From positions 62,001 to 126,000 of the forward strand of contig NZ_AMXA01000008.1 in assembly GCF_000310145.2 (NCBI RefSeq): 64,000 bases of DNA, in the 5' to 3' direction. Position 1 is the stretch's first letter. Each line of letters opens with the position of its first letter. The notes below the pieces were generated by a model. The model did no database searches. It was given only the letters and a program-made list of their open reading frames with translations, and had not been told where the DNA came from. Source of the DNA: Thauera sp. 28. Lineage in GTDB: Bacteria; Pseudomonadota; Gammaproteobacteria; Burkholderiales; Rhodocyclaceae. Positions 9,141-16,582 of this stretch are shown here, piece by piece. Position numbers and translations under genes: made by a program.

Positions 9141-9656
9141 TCACGCCTCCAGCTTCATCTCGACAAAGTACTCGCGCTCCTTGGGGAACAGGTGCACCGG
9201 CAAACCGGTCGCGGCTTCCATGCGCGCAGCACAGTCGGCGATGCCTCCCGGGGTCTCGGTCGCGAGCACGAACCACATGTTCAAGGCATGTTCACGGCGG
9301 TAGTTATGCGCCACTTCGGTAAAGGCATTGACGGCCTCGACAACCTCGCCCCAACGCGCCTCCGGCACGGCCATTGCGGCCAGGCAGAAAGCCCCGCCCA
9401 TGCGCTCGATCTGGAACATGGGGCCGAAGCGTGTCAATACACGGTCGTCGAGCAGACTCTGCAGACGGGCAATGAGCGCCTCCTCGCTCAAGCCCACGGC
9501 ATCGGCTACCTGCGCGAAGGGGCGCTCCACCAGCGGGAAGTCACCCTGCAAGGCATTGATCAGCCGGCGATCGACGTCGTCGGGCGCGCGGCGTGCGGCG
9601 ATGCCCTGGCGTCCGGCGACCTTGCTGCCAGACGGGCGTTCTCGAGCTTCAGGCAT
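9141..9656 (-). CDS. nirG: NirG, siroheme decarboxylase subunit
   Basis: A 171-residue NirD/L/G/H-family protein. It starts with a winged-helix region (LINALQGDFPLVERPFAQVA), followed by the motif TRFGPMFQIERMGG and the HNYRREHALNMWFV segment, with an end matching the shorter NirD/NirG type. It acts with the neighbouring NirDL and NirH to remove two carboxyl groups from siroheme. The ATG overlaps the nirDL stop by 8 bp (ATGCCTGA), so translation is probably coupled. Orthology (NirG versus a second NirD) is by position and sequence type and is less sure than the family. Confidence 0.78.
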   Translation of the reverse strand: MPEARERPSGSKVAGRQGIAARRAPDDVDRRLINALQGDFPLVERPFAQVADAVGLSEEALIARLQSLLDDRVLTRFGPMFQIERMGGAFCLAAMAVPEARWGEVVEAVNAFTEVAHNYRREHALNMWFVLATETPGGIADCAARMEAATGLPVHLFPKEREYFVEMKLEA

Positions 9657-10704
9657 GGGCAAGGGCTCCGGGGGAGAGATAGTGCGCACCGGTCTGCTTG
9701 AAGCGGCGGCAACTGAACAGGGTCGCGCTCGGATAGGCATCCAGGCCCAGGCGCTGTGCGAGGTCTGCCCGCGCCGCCAGCACGTCCTCGCGGGCACTGC
9801 CATGGATCATGCAGAACAGGTTGTAGGGCCAGTCGGGCAAGGCCCGTCGGCGACGATAGCACAACGTCACCGCATGCTCGCGTGCGAGGCTTCGCCCCAG
9901 CGCGGAAACGTCCTGCTCGGGGACATCCCAAACGCACATCGCATTGGCCTCCATGCCGAGCTCGTGGTGGTGCACCACCACACCAAAGCGCCGAATCAGG
10001 CCTTCACATACCCAACGCGCGATGAACTCCAGCGTCATCGCCTCGCTCAGCCCGACCTTCTTGCCAAGGGACTCGAATGGACGAGCCTCCAGCGCCAGCC
10101 CCCCCTGCAAGGCAGTGACCAACTCGCGCTCGATGGCGGGTAGCGCGCAGGCAGCGTCGCCGTCGAGCACGATCGACGCGCGTTCGCGGCGACGCCCGGC
10201 CGGGCTGTTGCACGCGCCCTCGCCCGCCGGTTCGCGCAGATCGAAACCCAGGTCGATATGGAACTCTTCCTCCAAGGGCAACACGATCACCGCGCAGCCG
10301 GTATCACGCTCGAGGCCGGCCACGACCTGCTGCAGGCGCGCAGCGGACGACGCCGTCACCACGAACCAGAGGTTGTAACGATGCTCGCGCTGGTAGTTGT
10401 GGTTGATCGCCGCCTCGGCGCTGACACGCGCTGCAACCGCCTCGAGCCGCGAGGGCGGCACCGCCATCGCGGCCAGTGCGCTCGCGCCCAAGCGTCGGGG
10501 CGCAAACACGGCGCCAATGCGGCTCACCACGCCCTTGGTACGCAACTCACCGTAGGCATCGATCACATCCCCCTCGTCCATGCCGACGGCCGCAGCGATC
10601 CGAGCGAACGGCCGGCTCTCGAGCGGGAAGTCGCGCTGCCAGTCGTTGAGCAGGCGCAGTCCGATGTCGCCGACGCCCGCGGGCAGGCAAAGCTTGCGCG
10701 GCAT
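9649..10704 (-). CDS. nirDL: NirDL fusion, siroheme decarboxylase
   Basis: A 351-residue protein containing two consecutive NirD/L/G/H-type units. The first (about 1-160) has SRIGAVFAPRRLGA and HNYQREHRYNLWFVV. The second (about 185-345) has RRFGVVVHHHELGM and YRRRRALPDWPYNLF. Between them is a basic, Gly/Pro-rich linker. NirD and NirL are separate proteins in Pseudomonas but fused in some other denitrifiers. The fusion fixes a 1:1 ratio of the two halves of the enzyme that makes 12,18-didecarboxysiroheme. The ATG overlaps the last base of the nirF stop (TGATG), showing coupling within the operon. Confidence 0.9.
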   Translation of the reverse strand: MPRKLCLPAGVGDIGLRLLNDWQRDFPLESRPFARIAAAVGMDEGDVIDAYGELRTKGVVSRIGAVFAPRRLGASALAAMAVPPSRLEAVAARVSAEAAINHNYQREHRYNLWFVVTASSAARLQQVVAGLERDTGCAVIVLPLEEEFHIDLGFDLREPAGEGACNSPAGRRRERASIVLDGDAACALPAIERELVTALQGGLALEARPFESLGKKVGLSEAMTLEFIARWVCEGLIRRFGVVVHHHELGMEANAMCVWDVPEQDVSALGRSLAREHAVTLCYRRRRALPDWPYNLFCMIHGSAREDVLAARADLAQRLGLDAYPSATLFSCRRFKQTGAHYLSPGALAHA

Positions 10705-11912
10705 CAGAACCCCGTGCGCGCCGCGCGCGTAGTGAAGAAAATGCCGCTCGGGCTCAACGAATCGAAGCCGCCGATGGGCGTCTTGGTGGCCGTGTCGTAG
10801 ATCACCACGCGATTGTCATCGCGCGCGGACAGCCACACCTCGTGCCCTTTGGAGAGGAACTCCATATGCAGAATGCCGCGCCCGGGCTGGAGGGTATGGG
10901 TGACCTGGCCGCTGACGGTGTCGATCACCTGCACCCAGCCATTGTCGGGAAACGCGAAGTTGACCCAGATCTCGCGACCGTCGGGGCGTGCCATTGCGAA
11001 CACCGGCTGGCTCTTGACCGGGATGCGCCCGACTTCCTGCCAGGTCGTGGTGTCGACCACCAGCACCTCATGACGCCCGATCGCGGGCAGGTAGGCACGC
11101 CCTCCTGCCACCGACCACCCACGCAGGTGCGGCATCTTGAAGACCGGCAGCGGCTGCTCACCCCGGCCATAGCCGTCGAGGATCTTGCTGCTGCCCTTGT
11201 CCAGGTTCCACAGATCGACCAAGGCCAGGCCGTCCTCCCCGAACAGACCAGCGATGTAATGGCGGCCGTTGGGCGTCACCAGCGCATCGTAGGGTTGGTT
11301 ACCACCGGCAAAGCGTTGCGTGACCGGATTGCGCGGATCGGCGAAGTCGGTGATGCGGATCTCTCCCGCCTCGAACAGCGCATAGATGAAGCGCTTGCCC
11401 GACAGGTCGGCAAGGCCCACCACCTTGGAGCGACGACCGTCCTCGGTCGTGGCTGGCACGTCGGCGACCAATTCGAGCGTATGTGCATCGAAGGCCTTGA
11501 TCCCGCCAGGCTCATAGTTCTGCACCACCACGAGGCTGCCGTCGTGCGAGATCGAACCGCCGATGGCGTTGCCCGCCTGGACGACGCGGCCGGCGATCCT
11601 GGCCTCGAGCAGGTCGACCTTGGTCAGGCCACCGTCGCGACCGAAGACATACGCATAACGCGCATCGCGCGAGAACACCACCGAGGCGTGCGACAGGTCG
11701 CCAAGGCCCTCTACGGTGGCGAGTACGCTGCGCCCGCTTGTCTCGACGATCTTGACCCGTCCGTCCGCGCGCTCGATGACGACGCCGAGGTCGCCCGTGC
11801 CGCGCAGCGCAGCGGGCGGCGTCGACGCGCAGGCTGAAAGGAGGAACACCATTGCGGAGAGCACGACACCCCACAGGACGGGCGGTGCGAGGCGAGGTTT
11901 CTGCGATGACAT
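10704..11912 (-). CDS. nirF: NirF, heme d1 biosynthesis lipoprotein
   Basis: A 402-residue protein built of NirS-like propeller repeats but lacking a CxxCH heme motif. An N-terminal signal with the lipobox LSAC (about 25-28 after the chosen start) predicts a periplasmic lipoprotein, as known for NirF. It acts late in heme d1 synthesis and has been proposed to bind d1 precursors together with NirN. I chose the ATG at 11912, preceded by GGAG. The frame could also start six codons earlier at a TTG. A 151-bp gap separates it from nirC. I saw neither promoter nor terminator there. Confidence 0.9.
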   Translation of the reverse strand: MSSQKPRLAPPVLWGVVLSAMVFLLSACASTPPAALRGTGDLGVVIERADGRVKIVETSGRSVLATVEGLGDLSHASVVFSRDARYAYVFGRDGGLTKVDLLEARIAGRVVQAGNAIGGSISHDGSLVVVQNYEPGGIKAFDAHTLELVADVPATTEDGRRSKVVGLADLSGKRFIYALFEAGEIRITDFADPRNPVTQRFAGGNQPYDALVTPNGRHYIAGLFGEDGLALVDLWNLDKGSSKILDGYGRGEQPLPVFKMPHLRGWSVAGGRAYLPAIGRHEVLVVDTTTWQEVGRIPVKSQPVFAMARPDGREIWVNFAFPDNGWVQVIDTVSGQVTHTLQPGRGILHMEFLSKGHEVWLSARDDNRVVIYDTATKTPIGGFDSLSPSGIFFTTRAARTGF

Positions 11913-12063
11913 GCGGACTCCGTCAATCAAGCTCGGGCGCGATACGCGAACGAGGGTGGAATTGGAATGTTGAGGAAGCTGGAGAAAACGAAATGGGCGA
12001 GCGGCCTTGAAGAGCTGCCACGACCGACTGACGAAGGCACTGCGCCGGCGCTCTGCGAGTGGA

Positions 12064-12447
12064 TCAGTTCCGCGCCTGAACGGGCGGCAAACCGGTGTCA
12101 GGCGGGAATCCGCGCATCAACTGATCGACGATCCACTCGGCCTCGGACTCGGTCACGATGCCTCGGAACGGTGGCATGGGGGTGCCCGGGCGCCCACCGA
12201 TGATCGTGGCTACCATGCTCTCGGCAGGCTTGCCCGCCATGGCTTCGATCGTAAGTGCGGGCCCCAGCCCGCCATTGAGGGTCAGGCCATGACAGGACCC
12301 ACAGTCCTGGCGGACGATGTGCACGAGTTCGCGGGCACGCTCGGCATCGGGCGGCGCCGGCTGGGACTCGTTGGCCGCAGCAAACGCGGAGACCAACGCG
12401 GCGCCGATGAACACGGCAACATGGGCGACAAGGGGCGGTAGTTTCAT
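12064..12447 (-). CDS. nirC: NirC, small periplasmic c-type cytochrome
   Basis: A 127-residue protein with a signal peptide (cut around residue 25) and one c-heme site, CGSCH at 49-53. A downstream MPPF segment supplies a likely methionine ligand. Size and location match NirC (cytochrome c55X), which can donate electrons to cd1 nitrite reductase and functions in heme d1 maturation. It is the first gene of the lower transcription unit nirC-F-DL-G-H-J-N. A near-perfect FNR/Dnr box lies 61 bp upstream of its ATG. Confidence 0.85.
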   Translation of the reverse strand: MKLPPLVAHVAVFIGAALVSAFAAANESQPAPPDAERARELVHIVRQDCGSCHGLTLNGGLGPALTIEAMAGKPAESMVATIIGGRPGTPMPPFRGIVTESEAEWIVDQLMRGFPPDTGLPPVQARN

Positions 12448-12507
12448 CTCGTTCTTCCGACGGTCGATCAGTCGGAAACAGGATGAACCTTCGCCCCTTC
12501 ATTAACC

Positions 12508-12521
12508 TTGACTCGAATCAA
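12508..12521 (-). promoter_or_regulatory. FNR/Dnr-type box upstream of nirC
   Basis: On the minus strand the sequence reads TTGATTCGAGTCAA, matching TTGAT-N4-ATCAA at nine of ten positions. Its centre is 67 bp upstream of the nirC ATG. Activation from position -41.5 would put the transcript start near 12473 with a roughly 25-nt leader. The -10 (CATCCT, 12480-12485) is weak, as expected for an activator-dependent promoter. Confidence 0.75.
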
Positions 12522-12561
12522 CCCCACGGGATGTGAGGTTGTCGTGTCCCTGCGGCGCGCC

Positions 12562-12891
12562 TCAGTCCTCGACGATGACCACGCCGAGCATCTCCGGATG
12601 CGGCCCACAGCGGTACTCGAAGCGCCCAGCCTGCTCGAAGCGGTGCGACCAGCGCTCACCGGGGAAGAAGCGCTCGGACTCCTGGTTCGCAGCGATGAAG
12701 TACACCGAGTGGCTGACGCGCTTCTCCTGATTCACCCAGACCACGGTGTCGCCCGTCTTCACGCGCAACTCCATCGGCGTGAACGCGTAGCTCTCGATCA
12801 GGACTTCGTGCTCGGCTGCCATCGCCGGTGCCGAGATACCGAGCGCAAACAGCACTGCGCCCGCCACCGCCCGCCATGAACGCATCATCAT
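12562..12891 (-). CDS. Periplasmic cupredoxin (type 1 copper protein)
   Basis: A 109-residue protein with a signal peptide (cleavage after AMA, near residue 26) and one cupredoxin fold. The four copper ligands are visible: His61 in RVSHSV, then Cys95, His98 and Met101 in the loop YRCGPHPEM. It is a small soluble electron carrier, closest in type to plastocyanin/pseudoazurin/amicyanin. It occupies the position that cytochrome c551 (nirM) has in related nirSTBM clusters, so it probably donates electrons to NirS. I chose the first ATG of a triple ATG, eight bases after AAGGAG. A hairpin upstream may limit read-through from nirSTB. Confidence 0.85.
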   Translation of the reverse strand: MMMRSWRAVAGAVLFALGISAPAMAAEHEVLIESYAFTPMELRVKTGDTVVWVNQEKRVSHSVYFIAANQESERFFPGERWSHRFEQAGRFEYRCGPHPEMLGVVIVED

Positions 12892-12950
12892 GATCACCAC
12901 TCCTTGATCAAAAACCCGTGGCGGCAAGCGATGCGCGTCCGGGCTCACCA

Positions 12951-12991
12951 ACAAACAGGCGGAAACCCGGGCACCCCCGGATTTCCGCCTG
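12951..12991 (-). terminator. Terminator-like hairpin after nirB
   Basis: A perfect 10-bp inverted repeat (CAGGCGGAAA / TTTCCGCCTG) encloses a second inner stem. On the minus strand it is followed by TTTGTTGG, a short broken U-tract. It lies 44 bp after the nirB stop and before the cupredoxin gene, so it probably gives partial termination of the nirSTB transcript. Confidence 0.6.
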
Positions 12992-13035
12992 AGCCATGGC
13001 CTGTACTACCTCGGCGCAGTACCGAGGGTCGAGCC

Positions 13036-13908
13036 TTACTGCTTGGCCGCCTTTACATCGCCATCGGCATCCACACCCAGCTTGTAGCCGAGCGAGACGT
13101 GATGGTAGCGACCAGCCGAGTTGTCGTTGTGGATGGCAAAGCCGAAGTTGTAGCTCTTGCCGGACTCTAGCGTGACGTCGCCCTCGCCGCCCGCGAGCTT
13201 GCGGGTGAACACCACCGACCAGGTGTCGCCGTCCTGCTTGCCCTCGGCGCTCACCAGCGCCGTACCGCCTTCCATCACGCGGGTGTCGGCGACGTGGCCA
13301 TTGAAGCCCTTGTTCTCGCCGCTGCGCCACTGGTAGAGGTCGTAGAACTTGCCTTCGGCAACCGAGCCACCCTTGACGTACTTCTTCTTGGCGTCATCCG
13401 CACCGGGCATGGTGCGCGAATCCTGGTGGCAGGTGGCCCAGCAGCCACTCTGGTCGGCAAGCTCGACCTTGCCACCCGACTCGAGCATGAAGGCGATCTT
13501 GACCGGGTTGGCCTCGTCCATCTTGGCCGCGCCGGAGGCGGCAGGCTGCTTCCAGGAGAAGCGCAGGTAGAGGTTCTCGCCGTCATGCGCAGCCTGGACC
13601 TTGACCGGGATGGCCGGCGCCTTGCCTGGGATGGGGTTCGGCTCGAGCTTCTGGCCGCTGGCGATCTTCTTGCCCATGTCGGCCGCTTCGTCGCTGTGAC
13701 AATCGGCACAGGTTTCACCCTTGCGCAATGCACGGGCGCCACCGTGCTCGGTACCCTTCTGAATCCACTCCAGCGGTGACACGCCGGGGTAGAACAGGGT
13801 GATGTCCTTGGCCTCGACCTTGCCCCAGTCCGGTGCGGCGGCAAAGGCGCCGCCAGCGCCAAGGGCAAGGAGTGCGCCCACGGCGCCGGCAATCATCGTC
13901 TTCTTCAT
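13036..13908 (-). CDS. nirB: NirB-type cytochrome c-552 (EB_dh-like heme domain)
   Basis: A 290-residue secreted cytochrome (signal peptide cut near AFA, residue 23). It carries one normal heme site, CADCH at 67-71, and a second, unusual CWATCH (CxxxCH) at 156-161. The C-terminal half resembles the ethylbenzene dehydrogenase gamma-type heme-binding fold (FYDLYQWRSGENKGFNGH; NFGFAIHNDNSAGRYHHVSLGY). In nirSTBM clusters the third gene encodes a diheme cytochrome c-552, and this gene has that position. I chose the ATG at 13908, seven bases after GAGGG. The ATG at 13914 is too close to the ribosome site. Symbol by position; not to be confused with assimilatory NirB. Confidence 0.72.
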   Translation of the reverse strand: MKKTMIAGAVGALLALGAGGAFAAAPDWGKVEAKDITLFYPGVSPLEWIQKGTEHGGARALRKGETCADCHSDEAADMGKKIASGQKLEPNPIPGKAPAIPVKVQAAHDGENLYLRFSWKQPAASGAAKMDEANPVKIAFMLESGGKVELADQSGCWATCHQDSRTMPGADDAKKKYVKGGSVAEGKFYDLYQWRSGENKGFNGHVADTRVMEGGTALVSAEGKQDGDTWSVVFTRKLAGGEGDVTLESGKSYNFGFAIHNDNSAGRYHHVSLGYKLGVDADGDVKAAKQ

Positions 13909-13956
13909 CGTCATTCCCTCACTGTGCTTGGGTTGGCCTGTGCTGCACGAGGAGGC

Positions 13957-14565
13957 TCACTCCTCGTCTTCCTCGGTCATGCCTTCGGGCTTGTGGTGCG
14001 CGATACCCTTGTGGCAGTCGATGCAGGTCATCTTGTCCTCGAGCGCCATCTCGTGCTGCTTGCGCGCACGCTGCTTCTGGGACTCCTTGTTCATGCTGTC
14101 GAAGCTGTGGCAGTTGCGGCATTCGCGCGAATCGTTTGCCTTCATGCGCGCCCATTCGCGGCGTGCCAGTTCCAGGCGCTTGGCCTCGAACTTCTCGCGG
14201 GTGTCGATGGTGCCGGTGATCTTGCCCCAGACTTCGCGCGAAGCCTGGATCTTGCGGATCATCTTGTAGGTCCAGTCCTTCGGCACGTGGCAATCGGAAC
14301 ATACGGCGCGCACGCCGGTCCGGTTGCTGTAGTGGATGGTCTCCTTGTACTCCATGTACACGTTGTCATGCATTTCGTGGCAGGAGATACAGAACTTCTC
14401 GGTGTTGGTGGCCTCCATGGCGGTATTGAAGCCGCCCCAGAACAGGATGCCAACGACAATACCGACAGCGAGCAGACCGCCCAGCGACTTCTTCGAGGGG
14501 CGGCGCAGGCGGGCCATGAGGCCGCCAGATTGTTCTTGTTTGGTGTTGCTGTCTCGATCTGACAT
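13957..14565 (-). CDS. nirT: NirT, NapC/NirT-family tetraheme cytochrome c
   Basis: A 202-residue membrane-anchored cytochrome with one N-terminal span (about 29-46) and four c-heme motifs: CISCH 59-63, CSDCH 89-93, CRNCH 149-153 and CIDCH 181-185. It belongs to the NapC/NirT/NrfH quinol dehydrogenases, which take electrons from the quinol pool and pass them to periplasmic reductases. Its position directly after nirS supports NirT, with NirS or the soluble carriers NirB/cupredoxin as partners. A stable hairpin separates it from nirS. The C-terminus is strongly acidic (EGMTEEDEE). Confidence 0.9.
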   Translation of the reverse strand: MSDRDSNTKQEQSGGLMARLRRPSKKSLGGLLAVGIVVGILFWGGFNTAMEATNTEKFCISCHEMHDNVYMEYKETIHYSNRTGVRAVCSDCHVPKDWTYKMIRKIQASREVWGKITGTIDTREKFEAKRLELARREWARMKANDSRECRNCHSFDSMNKESQKQRARKQHEMALEDKMTCIDCHKGIAHHKPEGMTEEDEE

Positions 14566-14584
14566 GGAACTTGTACCCTTCAGA

Positions 14585-14606
14585 CCCCCGCGCCGAAGCG
14601 CGGGGG
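14585..14606 (-). other. Stable UUCG-loop hairpin between nirS and nirT
   Basis: A 9-bp all-GC stem (CCCCCGCGC with GCGCGGGGG) closes a TTCG tetraloop when read on the minus strand, the transcribed strand of nirS-nirT. A T-run follows only on the plus strand, so on the nir transcript it is not a standard terminator. It more likely protects the 3' end of nirS mRNA after processing. Confidence 0.65.
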
Positions 14607-14633
14607 TTTTTCAGAGATTGACCGTGGTGGCGA

Positions 14634-16316
14634 TCAATACACGTCGTGCATCGTGTTATACACGTTGAACTTGCCGGTCGGCGTGACGATCGCCGGGTCG
14701 GTGATGACCTTCTTGACCTTCAGCGTCTTGTCGTCATAGACAACGATGGCCGACTGGTCGGTCTTGCCGCCCCACAGCGAGATCCACACTTCGTCGCCAG
14801 CCTCGTTGTACTCAGGCTGGACAGCGCGGCGGATCGCCTTGCTTTCGGGCAGACCCGAGTCCTTGGCAACGTCGAGGCGCACCGGATCCTTCGTCAGATC
14901 GTTCATGTCGAACACGAACACCGACTCGGCGATCTCACGCTCCGGGTTCATCGGCGCGTCAGCCCAGAAGTGCTTCGACTTCGGGTGCGTCTTGACGAAC
15001 AGGTTGCCAGCGCCCGGCATCTTCAGCTCCTGGACGACCTTCCAGTTGTGCTCCTTGAACTTGGCGTTCTTGGCTTCATCGGAGGGCGTCGAGATCAGCG
15101 AAACGACGGCATCGCCGAGGTGGCCGGTCGACCAGACAGGACCGAACTGCGGATGCACGAAGTTGGCGCCACGACCCGGGTGCGGGATCTTCGCGGTGTC
15201 GACCAGGGCGGCGAGCTTGCCTTCCTTGGTATCGACCGCAGCGATCTTGTTCGACGCATTGGCGGCGACCAGGAAGTAGCGACCCGAGGCATCCCAACCA
15301 CCGTCATGCAGGAACTTGGCGGAATCGATCTGGGTGGTCTTCAGGTTCATGATGTCGCTGTAGTCCACCAGCAGAATCATGCCGGTTTCCTTCACGTTCA
15401 CCACCCACTCCGGCTTGGTCATCGAGGCCACAATGGAGGCCACGCGCGGCTCGGGGTGGTAATCGCCATCGACAGTGTTCCCACGGGTCGACACGATCTT
15501 GATCGGCTCGAGGGTTTCGCCATCCATGATCGAGTACTGGGGCGGCCAGTAGGTGCCACCGATCAGGTACTTGTCCTCGTAGCCCTTGAACTTCGAGGTA
15601 TCGACCGAACGGGCATCCGAACCGAGGCGCACGGTAGCGACTGTGGTCGGCTCTTCGAACCACATGTCGATGATGGTGGTCAGGCCGTCGCGACCAACCG
15701 TATACACATAGCGACCCGAGGCCGACAGGCGCGAGATGTGCACCGCGTAGCCGGTGTCGAGGATCTTCCAGATCTGGTGCGTGTCACCGTCGATCAGCGC
15801 CAGCTTGCCCGCGTCGCGCAGCGTGACTGCGAACACGTTCTTCAGGTTGATCTTGTTCATCTGCTTGGTCGGACGCTGATCAACCGGAACCAGAAGCTTC
15901 CAGCTGTCCTTCATGTCCTTGAGCGAGAACTCGGGCGGGATCGGCGGCTCGACCTGGATGTAGCGCGCCATCAGGTTGATTTCTTGCGGCGTGAGGATGT
16001 CGTCGTAGTTGACCATGCCGCCTTCGGTACCGTAGGCAATGATCTTCTCGAGACGGTCGGTGCCCAGCTTGAGAGTGCCGCCTTCCATCTTCGTGCCGTC
16101 GGGCATGGTCTTGCTCCACGCCGGCTCGAGGTTCTTGCCGGTGGCGCCCTTGCGCAGCACGCCGTGGCAGCCGGCACAGCGCTCGAAGTAGATCAGCTTG
16201 CCCTGCTCCATTTCCTCGGCAGTCAGCTTGGGTGCTTCCTGCGCCCAGGCGCTGCTCATCGCCAGCGGCAGGATTGCCATGGCGAGCGTTTTACCGATCA
16301 AGCTCTTGTTTTGCAT
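14634..16316 (-). CDS. nirS: NirS, cytochrome cd1 nitrite reductase
   Basis: A 560-residue periplasmic enzyme reducing nitrite to NO. A signal peptide (cut after AWA, residue 25) precedes a cytochrome c domain with CAGCH at 47-51. The rest is the eight-bladed propeller that binds heme d1, with typical segments such as YVYTVGRDGLTTIIDMW and the C-terminal TGKFNVYNTMHDVY. I chose the ATG at 16316, with an AAGGAGAG site just upstream, rather than in-frame starts further upstream. It is the first gene of nirSTB and diverges from nirE. An FNR/Dnr box lies about 82 bp upstream of the ATG. Confidence 0.97.
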   Translation of the reverse strand: MQNKSLIGKTLAMAILPLAMSSAWAQEAPKLTAEEMEQGKLIYFERCAGCHGVLRKGATGKNLEPAWSKTMPDGTKMEGGTLKLGTDRLEKIIAYGTEGGMVNYDDILTPQEINLMARYIQVEPPIPPEFSLKDMKDSWKLLVPVDQRPTKQMNKINLKNVFAVTLRDAGKLALIDGDTHQIWKILDTGYAVHISRLSASGRYVYTVGRDGLTTIIDMWFEEPTTVATVRLGSDARSVDTSKFKGYEDKYLIGGTYWPPQYSIMDGETLEPIKIVSTRGNTVDGDYHPEPRVASIVASMTKPEWVVNVKETGMILLVDYSDIMNLKTTQIDSAKFLHDGGWDASGRYFLVAANASNKIAAVDTKEGKLAALVDTAKIPHPGRGANFVHPQFGPVWSTGHLGDAVVSLISTPSDEAKNAKFKEHNWKVVQELKMPGAGNLFVKTHPKSKHFWADAPMNPEREIAESVFVFDMNDLTKDPVRLDVAKDSGLPESKAIRRAVQPEYNEAGDEVWISLWGGKTDQSAIVVYDDKTLKVKKVITDPAIVTPTGKFNVYNTMHDVY

Positions 16317-16362
16317 TTCCCTCTCCTTTACGACACGGGATGTGAAACAACACGGTGACGGC

Positions 16363-16405
16363 AGTATGGTTTTCGAGGCAGTTCGTGATCCTTGATGTGA
16401 ATTAA
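16363..16405 (-). promoter_or_regulatory. nirS promoter: FNR/Dnr-type box and -10
   Basis: The box at 16392-16405 reads TTAATTCACATCAA on the minus strand (nine of ten match to TTGAT-N4-ATCAA). A CATACT -10 lies at 16363-16368, 33 bp from the box centre. That is the spacing of activator-dependent class II promoters and predicts a start near 16357 with a 40-nt leader. The box is palindromic and could also serve divergent nirE. The rest of the 266-bp nirS-nirE gap shows nothing else clear. Confidence 0.78.
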
Positions 16406-16582
16406 TTTTCCACATGAGGCGTAAGGATAAAGTTGCGACACGGTCGAAACCCTTCCTGTACAGGGGGTTTATGGCCCGAAGAAAGCCCGTTGCATGACAC
16501 GGGCAGGTGCCTGAAAGCCGCTCCGGCACCGATCTCGCAAGCACAGACTGCCCCTAATACACGCCTCGCCGGAGTCACAACC

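Noticed and set aside
12904-12917. TTGATCAAAA sequence before the cupredoxin gene as a regulator box
   Set aside because: The half-sites directly abut instead of being four bases apart, and the ribosome site lies within it.
14646-16358. 570-codon open frame on the plus strand opposite nirS
   Set aside because: It is the antisense shadow of nirS in GC-rich DNA. The translation is His/Arg/Asp-rich with no recognisable domain.
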